Assembly: GCA_964449455.1 (NCBI GenBank)
Contig: CAYUYV010000056.1
Coordinates: 1-27,342 of the forward strand
DNA: 27,342 bases
Direction of reading: 5' to 3'
From: CAYUYV01 sp964449455
GTDB taxonomy: Bacteria; Pseudomonadota; Alphaproteobacteria; JAJFIK01
Positions 1 to 8,119 of this stretch are shown one piece after another. How positions within the stretch are numbered: position 1 is the first letter of the stretch; each line of letters opens with the position of its first letter. The position numbers were made by a program, and so were the translations under genes. The notes under the pieces were generated by a model, which made no database searches, had not been told where the DNA came from, and saw only the letters and a list, made by a program, of their open reading frames with translations.

Positions 1-18
1 AGAAACACCATATTGCTC

Positions 19-70
19 GTGTGGCTCTTGGGTCAGGCATTCGCGACGGAGCCTGACCCAAGAGCCACAC
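19..70 (-). terminator. Perfect 20-bp inverted repeat, likely terminator of the acyl-CoA ligase operon
   Basis: Positions 19-38 are the exact reverse complement of 51-70, with a 12-nt loop. On the minus strand the hairpin begins at the last base of the acyl-CoA ligase stop codon. The sequence after the stem (minus strand) has only a weak T-rich stretch (TGGTGTTTCT), so it may act as an intrinsic terminator or as a 3'-end stabilising hairpin. A perfect 20-bp stem could also be a dispersed palindromic element. Confidence 0.5.
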
Positions 71-1602
71 TAGCGATTGCGTAAGGCGCGGCGCAGGACT
101 TTGCCATTGTCGGTGCGGGGCAGAGCGTCCAGAAAGATGATCTCGCGGGGGCATTTGTAAGCCGCGAGATGCTCGGCGGCGAAAGCAACCACCGCCTCTT
201 TTGCAGGCGGTTCTCCCGGGATCTTCGGCACACAGAAGGCTGCGATGACGCTGACATCCGCGCGCACCTGAAGCTCCGTGACCGCGACGTCCGCGAGGTC
301 TGGATGGGCGGCAAGAACGGTCTCGACCTCCTCAGGCGAGACCCGGTAGCCCATGGCGTTCATGAGATCGTCGGCCCGACCGTGGAACCAGACATAGCCG
401 TCCTCATCAAGCGCCGCAAGATCGCCGCCCACGAACCAATCCCCATGGAACACCGCTTCCTCTTCGTCCGGACGGTTCCAGTAGCCGAGCATCAGTCCCG
501 GATCGGAGCGATGCACCGCAAGGAGGCCCACTTCGCCGGGAGGCAAGGGGTCAGTGCCGCCATCGACGGGGAGAATAGCAACGCGCCGGCCCGCCTGGGG
601 CTTGCCCGGGGACCCGGGTTTGGGGGGCACGGCTGGCGATGAAGAAATATAGGTCGAGCATTCGCTCATGCCCAAGGCCTCATAGAGCACCGTGCCCGTG
701 GCGGCGAACCAGCGCTCTGCCAGGGACGGTTTGAGGGCCTCGCCGGCGGTGAGGCCGTGGCGCAGGCCCGCAAAGGCCGCCCGGTCCAAATGCCCGTATT
801 TCAGGATCTGTCGGTAGACGGAAGGCACGGCGGCAAACAGGCTGGCACCATAGGTTTGCATCAATGGCGGCCAGATCGCCGGGTCCTTCGGGCCATTATA
901 GACCACCGTGGTGGCCCCATTCGCCCAGGGATCGGTAAGGCCGACGCCGAGCGTGTATGTCCAATTGAAGGCCCCGGCATGGAGCACCACATCATCGCGC
1001 TCAAGGCCGTACCAGCCCTCAACCATAGGCCGGCGGCCCCAGGCGGAGCGGTGGGCGTGGAGCACCCCCTTGGGCCGGCCGCTTGTGCCCGAGGTATAGA
1101 CAAGGAAGGCCGGGTCCTCGGCGCCTGTTTGCGCATAGTCCGCTGCCGGATCATGGGCCATCAATCTGCGCAGATCCGTTTCGCCCAGCACCCGCACCCC
1201 ATGGGGAACGCCCGCCAGGGCCAGGCTGTCCGCCACGGCGATGACCTCGGCGCCTGAATTTTCCAAAAGAAACAGAGCCTCTTCATCCGTCAGCTGTGCA
1301 GAGGTGGGCAGCGCGACAAAGCCGCCGGCCATGGCGCCGAAAAAAAGGAGGGGATAGGCGCTGGTGTTCTCCAGACGGATCATGATGCGCGTGCCGGGAG
1401 CAAGCCCCAGGGCCGTGAGTCCCGCCGCAACGCGCCTCACACCCTCATCCAGCGCTCGATAAGTCCAACGCTCGGCATCCTCCGGGGGCGCATGCGCATC
1501 CCCCACCACAATCAGCGCCGTCTTGTCCGGATCCCGCGGTCCGGCCGCACCCAGACAATAGCGTGCCAGGTTGAACCGTGGAGGGACGGGGTCGAGGGGC
1601 AT
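70..1602 (-). CDS. AMP-dependent acyl- or aryl-CoA ligase
   Basis: This 510-residue ANL-superfamily ligase would activate a carboxylic acid with ATP through an acyl-adenylate and then transfer it to CoA. The phosphate-binding loop YTSGTSGRPKG lies at 169-179, the A5-type motif YEALGMSE at 307-314, the hinge-region GGDLAALDEDGYVWFHGRADD motif starts near 392, and the C-terminal catalytic lysine is K501 in TDNGKVLRR. No signal peptide is visible, so it should be cytoplasmic. The start has a GGAG about 7 nt upstream. It is the last gene of a minus-strand run after the hydratase/dehydrogenase and the thioesterase, with a 139-bp gap that carries a palindromic repeat. That context suggests fatty or organic acid breakdown. 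The overall look is closer to medium-chain or benzoate-CoA ligase relatives than to long-chain FadD, but the substrate cannot be read from sequence. Confidence 0.9.
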   Translation of the reverse strand: MPLDPVPPRFNLARYCLGAAGPRDPDKTALIVVGDAHAPPEDAERWTYRALDEGVRRVAAGLTALGLAPGTRIMIRLENTSAYPLLFFGAMAGGFVALPTSAQLTDEEALFLLENSGAEVIAVADSLALAGVPHGVRVLGETDLRRLMAHDPAADYAQTGAEDPAFLVYTSGTSGRPKGVLHAHRSAWGRRPMVEGWYGLERDDVVLHAGAFNWTYTLGVGLTDPWANGATTVVYNGPKDPAIWPPLMQTYGASLFAAVPSVYRQILKYGHLDRAAFAGLRHGLTAGEALKPSLAERWFAATGTVLYEALGMSECSTYISSSPAVPPKPGSPGKPQAGRRVAILPVDGGTDPLPPGEVGLLAVHRSDPGLMLGYWNRPDEEEAVFHGDWFVGGDLAALDEDGYVWFHGRADDLMNAMGYRVSPEEVETVLAAHPDLADVAVTELQVRADVSVIAAFCVPKIPGEPPAKEAVVAFAAEHLAAYKCPREIIFLDALPRTDNGKVLRRALRNR

Positions 1603-1639
1603 TGAGGGGCTCCGTCTACGCTGTCATCGGAATACGGAC

Positions 1640-1730
1640 CGTCATGGCGGGCAGCGCAGCGACGAAGCAGTCCAGGGACCAGCATTCGGTGTGTGCGGCT
1701 CTGGATTGCTTCGCTGCGGTCGCAATGACG
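1640..1730. repeat. Dispersed palindromic repeat, copy 1
   Basis: An imperfect inverted repeat: the left arm (1640-1675, CGTCAT...GAAGCAGTCCAG) pairs with the right arm (1701-1730, CTGGATTGCTTCG...CGCAATGACG). The right arm closely matches 20223-20252 in the nusB downstream region. CGTCATTGCGA...GAAGCAATCCAG-type palindromes are common dispersed non-coding repeats in alphaproteobacterial genomes. It fills most of the gap between the acyl-CoA ligase and the thioesterase gene. Confidence 0.7.
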
Positions 1731-1741
1731 CGGGCAACACG

Positions 1742-2695
1742 TTATTGCCGCAGGCGGATCAGACCTTCCTGGGTGGTACTCGCCACAAGACGGCCGTCGC
1801 GGGAGAAGATCAGACCCCGGTTATAGCCGCGCCCTTCACCGGACCAGGGGCTGTCTGTCGTGAACAAAAGCCAATCATCCACCTTCAAATCCGGGTCATG
1901 GATCCAGACCGCATGGTCGAGACTTGCAGATTGGAGTTTGTGCGTGATCCAGCCCACCCCATGGGGCATCAAAGATGTGCCAAGCAGGGTAAGATCTGTT
2001 GCGAAGGCCAGGATCGCCCGGTGCATGGTGGCGTCATCGCCGACCGGGGCCACGGCGCGGAACCAGCGATGCATGCGCGGCTCGGTCTTTTTCGGGGCCC
2101 AGGGGACATAGTCGTCCACGGGGCGCATCTCGATGGGCCGGCGCCGGGTGATGAATTTGAGCAGTTCTGGCGGGAACTGGTCGGCATGCTCCCGGATGCG
2201 CTCATTCTCCGTGGGCAACTCCTCCGGCATGGGCACGTCCGGCATCTGCGTTTGATGCTCAAGGCCCTTTTCCGGCATCTGGAACGAGGCGGCCATGTTC
2301 AGGATGGGCCGGCCTTTCTGGATGGCAATCACCCGGCGGGTGGCGAAGGTGCGGCCGTCGAAATCCCGCTCCACCCGGAAAATGATGGGCACGGATTCAT
2401 CCCCCGGACGCATGAAATAAGCGTGCAGGGAATGGGCAACCCGTTCCGGATCGCTTGAGCGCGTCGCGGCCATGAGGGCCTGGGCGATCACCTGGCCGCC
2501 AAAGACGCGCCCTTGACCGCCGCCGGCCGAGCGCGGCGGTTGGCTGCCGCGATACAAATCCGCATCGATTTCCTCAAGGTCGAGGAGGGTCTTGAGACCC
2601 TCCAGGAGCTGTTCGTCCGTGGGCGGTGGGCGCTTCGGCTTCGGCCCGGCTGAGGCGGCCGATTGGGCCGCCTTCTGGCTTGACTCGTCGGTCAT
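1742..2695 (-). CDS. tesB: Acyl-CoA thioesterase II
   Basis: This 317-residue TesB-family double-hotdog thioesterase hydrolyses acyl-CoA to free acid and CoA. The first hotdog is recognised by GGQVIAQAL (66-74) and HSLHAYFMRPGD (88-99), the second by SLDHAVWIHD (258-267) and STTQEGLIR (306-314). Aligned by eye to E. coli TesB, the catalytic Asp corresponds to D234 and the Gln to Q309, while the Thr position is a conservative serine (S258). It is about 30 residues longer than E. coli TesB because of an N-terminal Ala/Pro/Lys-rich extension (1-30). The start codon has only a weak ribosome site (GCGGGGC), but it lies 12 bp after the hydratase/dehydrogenase stop, so translational coupling is likely. 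It may release CoA from non-metabolisable or overflow acyl-CoAs. Confidence 0.93.
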   Translation of the reverse strand: MTDESSQKAAQSAASAGPKPKRPPPTDEQLLEGLKTLLDLEEIDADLYRGSQPPRSAGGGQGRVFGGQVIAQALMAATRSSDPERVAHSLHAYFMRPGDESVPIIFRVERDFDGRTFATRRVIAIQKGRPILNMAASFQMPEKGLEHQTQMPDVPMPEELPTENERIREHADQFPPELLKFITRRRPIEMRPVDDYVPWAPKKTEPRMHRWFRAVAPVGDDATMHRAILAFATDLTLLGTSLMPHGVGWITHKLQSASLDHAVWIHDPDLKVDDWLLFTTDSPWSGEGRGYNRGLIFSRDGRLVASTTQEGLIRLRQ

Positions 2696-2707
2696 GGTGC
2701 CCCGCTC

Positions 2708-4768
2708 TCAGCCCGTGAACCGACCGCCCGATGCTGCCTTTTCGGCCAGCAGGGGCGAGATGGTCACGTCATCACCGAACTGGTCTGCATGGGCCTTAAG
2801 GCCTGCGAGAATTTTGTCCGCACCCACCGTGTCGGCCCAGAACATCGGCCCACCGGTGTAAGGTGGCCAGCCATAGCCGTTGAGCCAGACAATATCGATG
2901 TCGGAGGCGCGCTGGGCGATGCCCTCTTCCAGGATCTTGGCGCCCTCATTGACCATGGGATAAAGCAGCCGCTCCAGGATCTCCTGGTCGCTGACCATAC
3001 GCTGGGTGCGGCCTGACTTCTTGATGAACTCGGCGATGATTTCTTCCGTCTCCGGAGAGGGGGAGGGGCGGCGGCTCTCGTCATAGTCATAAAAGCCGGC
3101 GCCGGTCTTCTGGCCGCGCCGGTCCCGCTCGCACAGCACGTCGCGCACGGTCTCGCCCTTGGAGGTCTCTTTGTTCCAGCCGATATCAAGGCCGGCAAGG
3201 TCGGACATCTGGAAGGGGCCCATGGGGAAGCCGAAACTCGTCAGCACCCGGTCCACATCCCAGGGCTTGGCGCCTTCCAGGATCAGCTTCTGGGCCTCAC
3301 GCTGGCGGAAGGACAGCATGCGATTGCCGATAAAGCCCGGGCAGACGCCGGATACGACGGCGACCTTGCCGATGGTTTTGGACATGTCCATGGCCGTGGC
3401 CAGCACCGCCGGAGCGGTCTTCTCGCCCCGGACGATTTCCAGAAGGCGCATGATATTGGCCGGAGAGAAGAAGTGCAGGCCGAGGACGGCATCGGGCCGC
3501 TTGGTGACCGCCGCCATCTCATCCACATTCAGATAGCTGGTGTTGGAGGCGAGAATGGCGCCATCCTTCACGATGCCGTCGAGGCGTTGGAACACCTCCT
3601 TCTTGATGTCCATGTTCTCAAACACGGCCTCAATGACGATATCGCAATCGGCAAGGTCATTATAATCGAGCGTCGGGGTGAGCAGAGCCATGGCGGCTTC
3701 GACCTGCTCTGGCGTGATGCGGCCCCGCTTGGCGGTGTTCTCGTAGTTCTTGCGCACCACGGAGACGCCCCGGTCGAGGGCGGTCTTTTCCCGCTCCACA
3801 ATGGTGACCGGATAGCCCGCATTGAGGAAGTTCATGGCGATACCGCCGCCCATGGTCCCGGCGCCCAGGATACCGACCTTCCGGATGGGGAGGATTTCCG
3901 TCTCGCGGCCCACATCGTCAATCTTGGAGGCGGCCCGCTCGGCGAAAAAGACATGGCGCAGGGCCTGAGACTGGGTCCCGCTGACCAGCTTCACGAACAT
4001 GTCGCGCTCAAAGGCCATGCCCTCGTCGAAGGGCTTCTCGATCGCGGCTTTCACGGCCTGAATGCAGGCCTCGGGGGCCTCGAAACCGCGCAGGCGGCGG
4101 GCCTGCTCCCGGCGGAAGCGGTCGAACAGTTCAGGGTCTTTGGCGGCTTCGACCAGCTTATCGGTGCGGTTGCGGGCTGCCGGATGTGCCGTGCGGCCCA
4201 TGACCTCGCGGGCGAAGGCAACGGCTTCGGCTTCCAGGTCCTGGCCGGGCAGAACGCGGTCCACAAGGCCGACCCCGCTCGCCTCTTCCGCGCCGATGGG
4301 ATCGCCCGTGACGATCATCTTAAGGGCCAAAGGAACGCCGGCGACCCGGGGCAGTCGCTGGGTGCCCCCCGCGCCAGGGATGAGGCCCAGCTTCACTTCC
4401 GGCAGGCCGAGCTTCGCGGACGCCACCGCAACCCGGTAGTGGCAGGCGAGGGCCACTTCTAAACCGCCACCAAGGGCGGTGCCATGAATGGCGGCGATCA
4501 CCGGCTTGGTGCTTGCTTCCATGGCGTCGATGACTTCGTGCAGGCCCGGTGCTTTGGGGGGCTTGCCGAATTCCGTGATGTCCGCGCCGGCAAAGAAGGT
4601 GCGCCCATCACAGCGCACCACGATTGCCTTGATGGCCGGATCTGCGGCGGCTTCTTTCATGGCCGCATCCAGGCCTTCACGCACGCCATGGCCGAGGGCG
4701 TTCACGGGCGGGTTGTTGGACACAACAATCAGGACGTCCCCGTCCTTGCGGGTGGTGATTACGGACAT
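2708..4768 (-). CDS. Bifunctional enoyl-CoA hydratase / 3-hydroxyacyl-CoA dehydrogenase (FadB/FadJ type)
   Basis: This 686-residue multifunctional beta-oxidation enzyme hydrates trans-2-enoyl-CoA and oxidises the resulting 3-hydroxyacyl-CoA with NAD. The N-terminal crotonase domain (about 1-190) has the oxyanion-hole region HGTALGGGLE and the usual glutamate pair at E104 and E124 (GLPEVKLGLIPGAGGTQRLPR). The NAD-binding Rossmann motif GILGAGTMGGG is at 299-309. The dehydrogenase catalytic histidine is H432 in GLHFFSPANIMRLLE, with E444. The C-terminal helical domains follow, with GGPMFWAD near 640. The frame stays open far upstream, but the start at 4768 is chosen because GGAGGAGG sits 6 nt before it and the upstream part is antisense to the divergent ligase gene. 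It heads an operon with tesB. FadB and FadJ cannot be told apart by sequence alone, and no partner thiolase gene lies nearby. Confidence 0.93.
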   Translation of the reverse strand: MSVITTRKDGDVLIVVSNNPPVNALGHGVREGLDAAMKEAAADPAIKAIVVRCDGRTFFAGADITEFGKPPKAPGLHEVIDAMEASTKPVIAAIHGTALGGGLEVALACHYRVAVASAKLGLPEVKLGLIPGAGGTQRLPRVAGVPLALKMIVTGDPIGAEEASGVGLVDRVLPGQDLEAEAVAFAREVMGRTAHPAARNRTDKLVEAAKDPELFDRFRREQARRLRGFEAPEACIQAVKAAIEKPFDEGMAFERDMFVKLVSGTQSQALRHVFFAERAASKIDDVGRETEILPIRKVGILGAGTMGGGIAMNFLNAGYPVTIVEREKTALDRGVSVVRKNYENTAKRGRITPEQVEAAMALLTPTLDYNDLADCDIVIEAVFENMDIKKEVFQRLDGIVKDGAILASNTSYLNVDEMAAVTKRPDAVLGLHFFSPANIMRLLEIVRGEKTAPAVLATAMDMSKTIGKVAVVSGVCPGFIGNRMLSFRQREAQKLILEGAKPWDVDRVLTSFGFPMGPFQMSDLAGLDIGWNKETSKGETVRDVLCERDRRGQKTGAGFYDYDESRRPSPSPETEEIIAEFIKKSGRTQRMVSDQEILERLLYPMVNEGAKILEEGIAQRASDIDIVWLNGYGWPPYTGGPMFWADTVGADKILAGLKAHADQFGDDVTISPLLAEKAASGGRFTG

Positions 4769-4886
4769 GCTTTCCTCCTCCAGTGGCGCGGCGGGCGGTG
4801 AAGCCTGCGGCGCTTTTCCGGCAAATCCTAGCGCCTTGTGACGCCCTGTCACCAACACTATCCTCAAACCGGTACCGTCCGGCAAA

Positions 4887-4928
4887 GGGCGGGATGAGGG
4901 GGGCGGGATGAGGGGGGCGGGATGAGGG
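4887..4928 (+). repeat. Three perfect tandem copies of a 14-bp G-rich unit
   Basis: GGGCGGGATGAGGG occurs three times in direct succession (4887-4900, 4901-4914, 4915-4928) just upstream of the ligase start at 4940. The units contain purine-rich Shine-Dalgarno-like tracts, and the last unit supplies the GAGGGGAG used by the 4940 start. The array sits between two divergent genes, in the leader of the plus-strand one. Confidence 0.85.
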
Positions 4929-4939
4929 GAGACAAGATC

Positions 4940-6655
4940 ATGGCGGCACCATCCACTTGGCCGGCGGCGAGCATGCTTGAAGTGCGCGACCGTCTTTGTG
5001 CGCCCGGCGCCCGGTTTGAAATGGAAACCGTGATGATCCGCGGGATCCCGACCCGCGCCTGGAAGAATGCCCATCCCTCGCTCACAGCCCTTGCGCGCCA
5101 CGCCCGCGGTCACGGGCAGACCGTGTTTATGGTCTATGAGGACGAGCGGGTCAGTTACGAGGCCTGGTTCCGGGCGGCGGCCGCGTTGGCGGGCCATCTG
5201 TCGCGCCTGGGCGTGCGGCCCGGTGATCGGGTGGCGATTGCCATGCGCAATCTGCCGGAATGGCCCGTGGCCTTTTTCGCCGGCGCCAGCCTTGGGGCGA
5301 TCATGGTGCCGCTCAATGGCTGGTGGACCGGGCCTGAGCTCGCCTATGGCCTGGAGAATGCAGGCGCCAGCGTGTTGATCTGCGATGCCGAGCGCTGGGA
5401 GCGGATCGGCGCCCATCGGGCAGACCTGCCGGCCTTGCGCCATGTGCTGGTCTCCCGTGCCGGCCAGCAGACCCTTGATCCGGCGGCCCGGCTTGAGGAT
5501 GTGATCGGCACACCCAACAATTACGACCTCCTGCCGGACGAGGATTTGCCCTCGGTGGCCATCGCCCCGGATGATCCCGTCACGATCTTCTACACCAGCG
5601 GGACGACGGGCCGGCCCAAAGGGGCGCTCGGCACCCACCGCAATATGCTCACGAATATTCTGTCCACGGCTTATGGTCAGGCCCGGGCCTTGCTGCGCCG
5701 GGGCGAGGCCTATCCGCCCGCCCAGGTGGCCCGGGACATTGGTCTGCTGGTCATCCCGCTTTTCCATGTGACCGCCTGCAATGCGCGCATGATCGGCTCC
5801 ATGCAGGCGGGGCACACCATGATCTTCATGCGCAAATGGGACACGGTGCAGGCTTTCGAGATTATCGAGCGGGAGCGGGTGACCTCGGCAGGCGGCGTGC
5901 CGACCATCGCCTGGCAGCTCCTTGAACATCCCGACCGGGACAAATATGACCTGTCCTCCTTGCGCTCCATCGCCTATGGCGGCGCGCCGGCCGCGCCCGA
6001 ACTTGCGCGCCAGATTAAGGCGGTGTTCGGGGCCTGGCCTGGCAATGGCTGGGGCATGACGGAAACCTCAGCGACCGTGAGCAGCATTTCGGCGGAGGAT
6101 TATCTGCTGCGCCCGGACAGTTGCGGCGCGCCTGTTGCCGTCGCTGATGTGAAAGTGATGACCCCGGATGGCAAGACCGAAATGCCCGTGGGCGAGATTG
6201 GGGAACTCTGGGCCCGCGGCCCCCAGGTGCTGCGCGAATACTGGAACAATATTCCGGCCACGGCGGACACCTTTGTGGATGGATGGGTGCGCACGGGCGA
6301 TCTTGGCCGTGTGGACGAGGAGGGGTTCTGTTTCATTCTGGACCGGGCCAAGGATGTCATCATCCGGGGCGGAGAGAACATCTACTCCATCGAGATTGAG
6401 GATGTGCTTTACGACCACCCGGCCGTGATGGACGCTGCCGTTGTCCCCCGCGCCCACCGGACCCTTGGCGAGGAACCTGTCGCTGTGGTCCAGATCACGC
6501 CGGACTCGGATGTGACGGAGGCAGACCTTCAAGCTTGGGTGCGCGAGCGCCTCGCGGCCTTCAAGGTGCCGGTGGCGATCAAGCTGCTTGAGGACAGCCT
6601 GCCCCGGAACGCCAATGGCAAGATTCTCAAGAAGGATCTGAAGGCCCTGTTCTAA
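4940..6655 (+). CDS. Fatty acid--CoA ligase (class I adenylate-forming enzyme)
   Basis: This 571-residue ANL-superfamily ligase forms acyl-CoA from a free acid, ATP and CoA. Visible motifs are YTSGTTGRPKG (218-228), the GWGMTETSA motif (A5), GWVRTGDLG and IIRGGENIYSIEIED (A7-A8), and the C-terminal catalytic lysine K561 in NANGKILKK. All core motifs look intact. The start at 4940 is preferred because GAGGGGAG lies 8 nt upstream. An in-frame ATG at 4922 lies inside the 14-bp tandem repeat and would add six residues. It is transcribed divergently from the hydratase/dehydrogenase operon, so the two may share a control region at 4769-4939. The motifs resemble FadD-like ligases for fatty acids or steroid and terpenoid side chains more than acetyl-CoA synthetase; the substrate is unknown. 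Confidence 0.92.
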   Translation: MAAPSTWPAASMLEVRDRLCAPGARFEMETVMIRGIPTRAWKNAHPSLTALARHARGHGQTVFMVYEDERVSYEAWFRAAAALAGHLSRLGVRPGDRVAIAMRNLPEWPVAFFAGASLGAIMVPLNGWWTGPELAYGLENAGASVLICDAERWERIGAHRADLPALRHVLVSRAGQQTLDPAARLEDVIGTPNNYDLLPDEDLPSVAIAPDDPVTIFYTSGTTGRPKGALGTHRNMLTNILSTAYGQARALLRRGEAYPPAQVARDIGLLVIPLFHVTACNARMIGSMQAGHTMIFMRKWDTVQAFEIIERERVTSAGGVPTIAWQLLEHPDRDKYDLSSLRSIAYGGAPAAPELARQIKAVFGAWPGNGWGMTETSATVSSISAEDYLLRPDSCGAPVAVADVKVMTPDGKTEMPVGEIGELWARGPQVLREYWNNIPATADTFVDGWVRTGDLGRVDEEGFCFILDRAKDVIIRGGENIYSIEIEDVLYDHPAVMDAAVVPRAHRTLGEEPVAVVQITPDSDVTEADLQAWVRERLAAFKVPVAIKLLEDSLPRNANGKILKKDLKALF

Positions 6656-6752
6656 ATGGGGCGAGCCTGCGCAGGCGATCCCCCAATCCTCATTGCAATG
6701 AGCAAATCGGTGGCGGGCTTGAGCGCATGGTGCGATCAATTGGGGTCGCGCC

Positions 6753-6772
6753 CGGACCGCAACTGCGGTCCG
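6753..6772. terminator. Hairpin between convergent genes
   Basis: CGGACCGC (6753-6760) and GCGGTCCG (6765-6772) form a perfect 8-bp stem with a 4-nt loop, extendable by one A:T pair. It lies between the ligase stop (6655) and the stop of the convergent minus-strand gene (6798), so it could end transcription from either side. There is no T-tract on either side, so this is a weak call. Confidence 0.35.
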
Positions 6773-6797
6773 CCACCCTTGCGCCGCCGCGCAGGGG

Positions 6798-8084
6798 TTA
6801 GGGGCGGGGGATCAAAGTCGCAATATCGTCCATGTTCCAGTCGCTGTATTCATTCAGCCTGGTGATGGCCTGGCGCTCATCGGCGGTCAACACGGCGTCC
6901 GAGGCGGGCAGTTCTCGTTCCTCTCCATCGGGGCAGGTCGTGCTGACCAGCACGGGACTGTCCCTGCGGGTCGTGTCGGCCTTGACGATCAGCTTGCAAT
7001 AATTTTCGTCCGGGTCCGTCAGGCGCTCCAGGAGATCCGTGAGAGTCTCCTCGCCATGGGCGGCATTGGTCATGTTGGTGTCGAGCTTCATATAGATTCC
7101 CGTGCCCATCAGGCCGTCGCGGCGCACATCTTCGAACTGGTCCGTCGTGGTCTGCCAGCCCGCCATGACGTCAAACACGCCGCCATAGCGATTGGACCGG
7201 TTGCGCCCGTCCAGCTGCATGGTCTGGGGGGTGTGATTGCCCTGGCTGTCCCGGCTGTAGCCGAGCACGACATGTTTATCGCCGGTCTCGAACATCAGAC
7301 CGTCATGACGCACGGGCAGGTCACCTCCGGAAAACGCATACTGAACATGGCTTGTACGCAACAGAGCGTTGCCGGTGCCGGTCGGCTCCGCCTTGATGAC
7401 GAATTTGCCGCGATACACATAAAGCTCCGTCACCCGATGGTCCGGCTGCTTCATTTGAACGAACCAGGTCGTGTAGATGATATGGGGTGCCGTGCCGCGC
7501 CATTCCCGGTTCATGGCCCCATGGCGGGTGGTGATGGCGTAGTGGATGAGGTCGAAGACGGGGTCCACGTCCCAGTCCGATGTCTTTGTATTGTAGTCTG
7601 CGGAGGATTTGACGGCGTTGGCCCGCCCGCCGCGGTGAATGTCAGTCACCGGAAGGCCTGTGGCGCCGAACCCTCGCGCCTCCAGATAGGTGATGATGAA
7701 GTCGATTTCCTCGATCTTCAGCTCAAGGTTGAAATCAAGATCATCGTCGGAAAAGGCCGAGAGGGCCTCAATCGGAATGGTCTGAAATTTCTCATATCGG
7801 GGGGCCTTCGAGACCGAGCGCGGCGACAGCTCCTTGACCGCTTCCACATCGGCAAAGCCGCGTTTTTGGAGCCGGCGCGCCGCCAGCCAGACCCGTGCCG
7901 CGAAAAAGTCCCTGGACGGGCGTTCTTCTTTCGGTTTGTCGTTCCATAATGCGCTATACATCGCCTCCATCAGGTCAGCGTTGATGACGCTTTCGACCGA
8001 GAAAAAGCCTGCCGCCTCAATGCGGTCGAGCAGGTCTTTCAGGCGGGCCGCCTGTTCCGTGACCCGCCTTGGGTTCCTCGCCAT
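6798..8084 (-). CDS. Uncharacterised 428-residue protein in an acyl-CoA dehydrogenase operon
   Basis: I do not recognise this protein. It has no signal peptide and no membrane segment, so it is probably cytoplasmic. The N-terminal third (about 1-110) is charged and probably helical (EQAARLKDLLDRIEAAGFF, FAARVWLAARRLQKRGF). The rest is richer in beta-type sequence, with many Tyr, Trp and His residues. Cysteines are few (in NYCKLIV and TTCPDGE), which argues against a metal cluster. The start is well supported by AGGAGGGG about 7 nt upstream. Only 35 bp separate it from the small acyl-CoA dehydrogenase gene on the same strand, so it is probably cotranscribed with the dehydrogenase pair. A catabolic or acyl-CoA-related role is inferred from context alone. 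Codon use and length look like a real gene. Confidence 0.85.
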   Translation of the reverse strand: MARNPRRVTEQAARLKDLLDRIEAAGFFSVESVINADLMEAMYSALWNDKPKEERPSRDFFAARVWLAARRLQKRGFADVEAVKELSPRSVSKAPRYEKFQTIPIEALSAFSDDDLDFNLELKIEEIDFIITYLEARGFGATGLPVTDIHRGGRANAVKSSADYNTKTSDWDVDPVFDLIHYAITTRHGAMNREWRGTAPHIIYTTWFVQMKQPDHRVTELYVYRGKFVIKAEPTGTGNALLRTSHVQYAFSGGDLPVRHDGLMFETGDKHVVLGYSRDSQGNHTPQTMQLDGRNRSNRYGGVFDVMAGWQTTTDQFEDVRRDGLMGTGIYMKLDTNMTNAAHGEETLTDLLERLTDPDENYCKLIVKADTTRRDSPVLVSTTCPDGEERELPASDAVLTADERQAITRLNEYSDWNMDDIATLIPRP

Positions 8085-8119
8085 AGTGTTCCCCTCCTGT
8101 CGCTCCGGCGCCCGCGCCG

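Noticed and set aside
4769..5929. Long minus-strand open frame extending the hydratase/dehydrogenase to over 1000 residues
   Set aside because: The extension is antisense to the well-supported ligase gene, has no family similarity, and an excellent ribosome site marks the start at 4768.
7056..7949. Long plus-strand frame (297 codons) opposite the 428-residue gene
   Set aside because: Antisense shadow caused by high GC; the minus-strand gene has the ribosome site and operon context.
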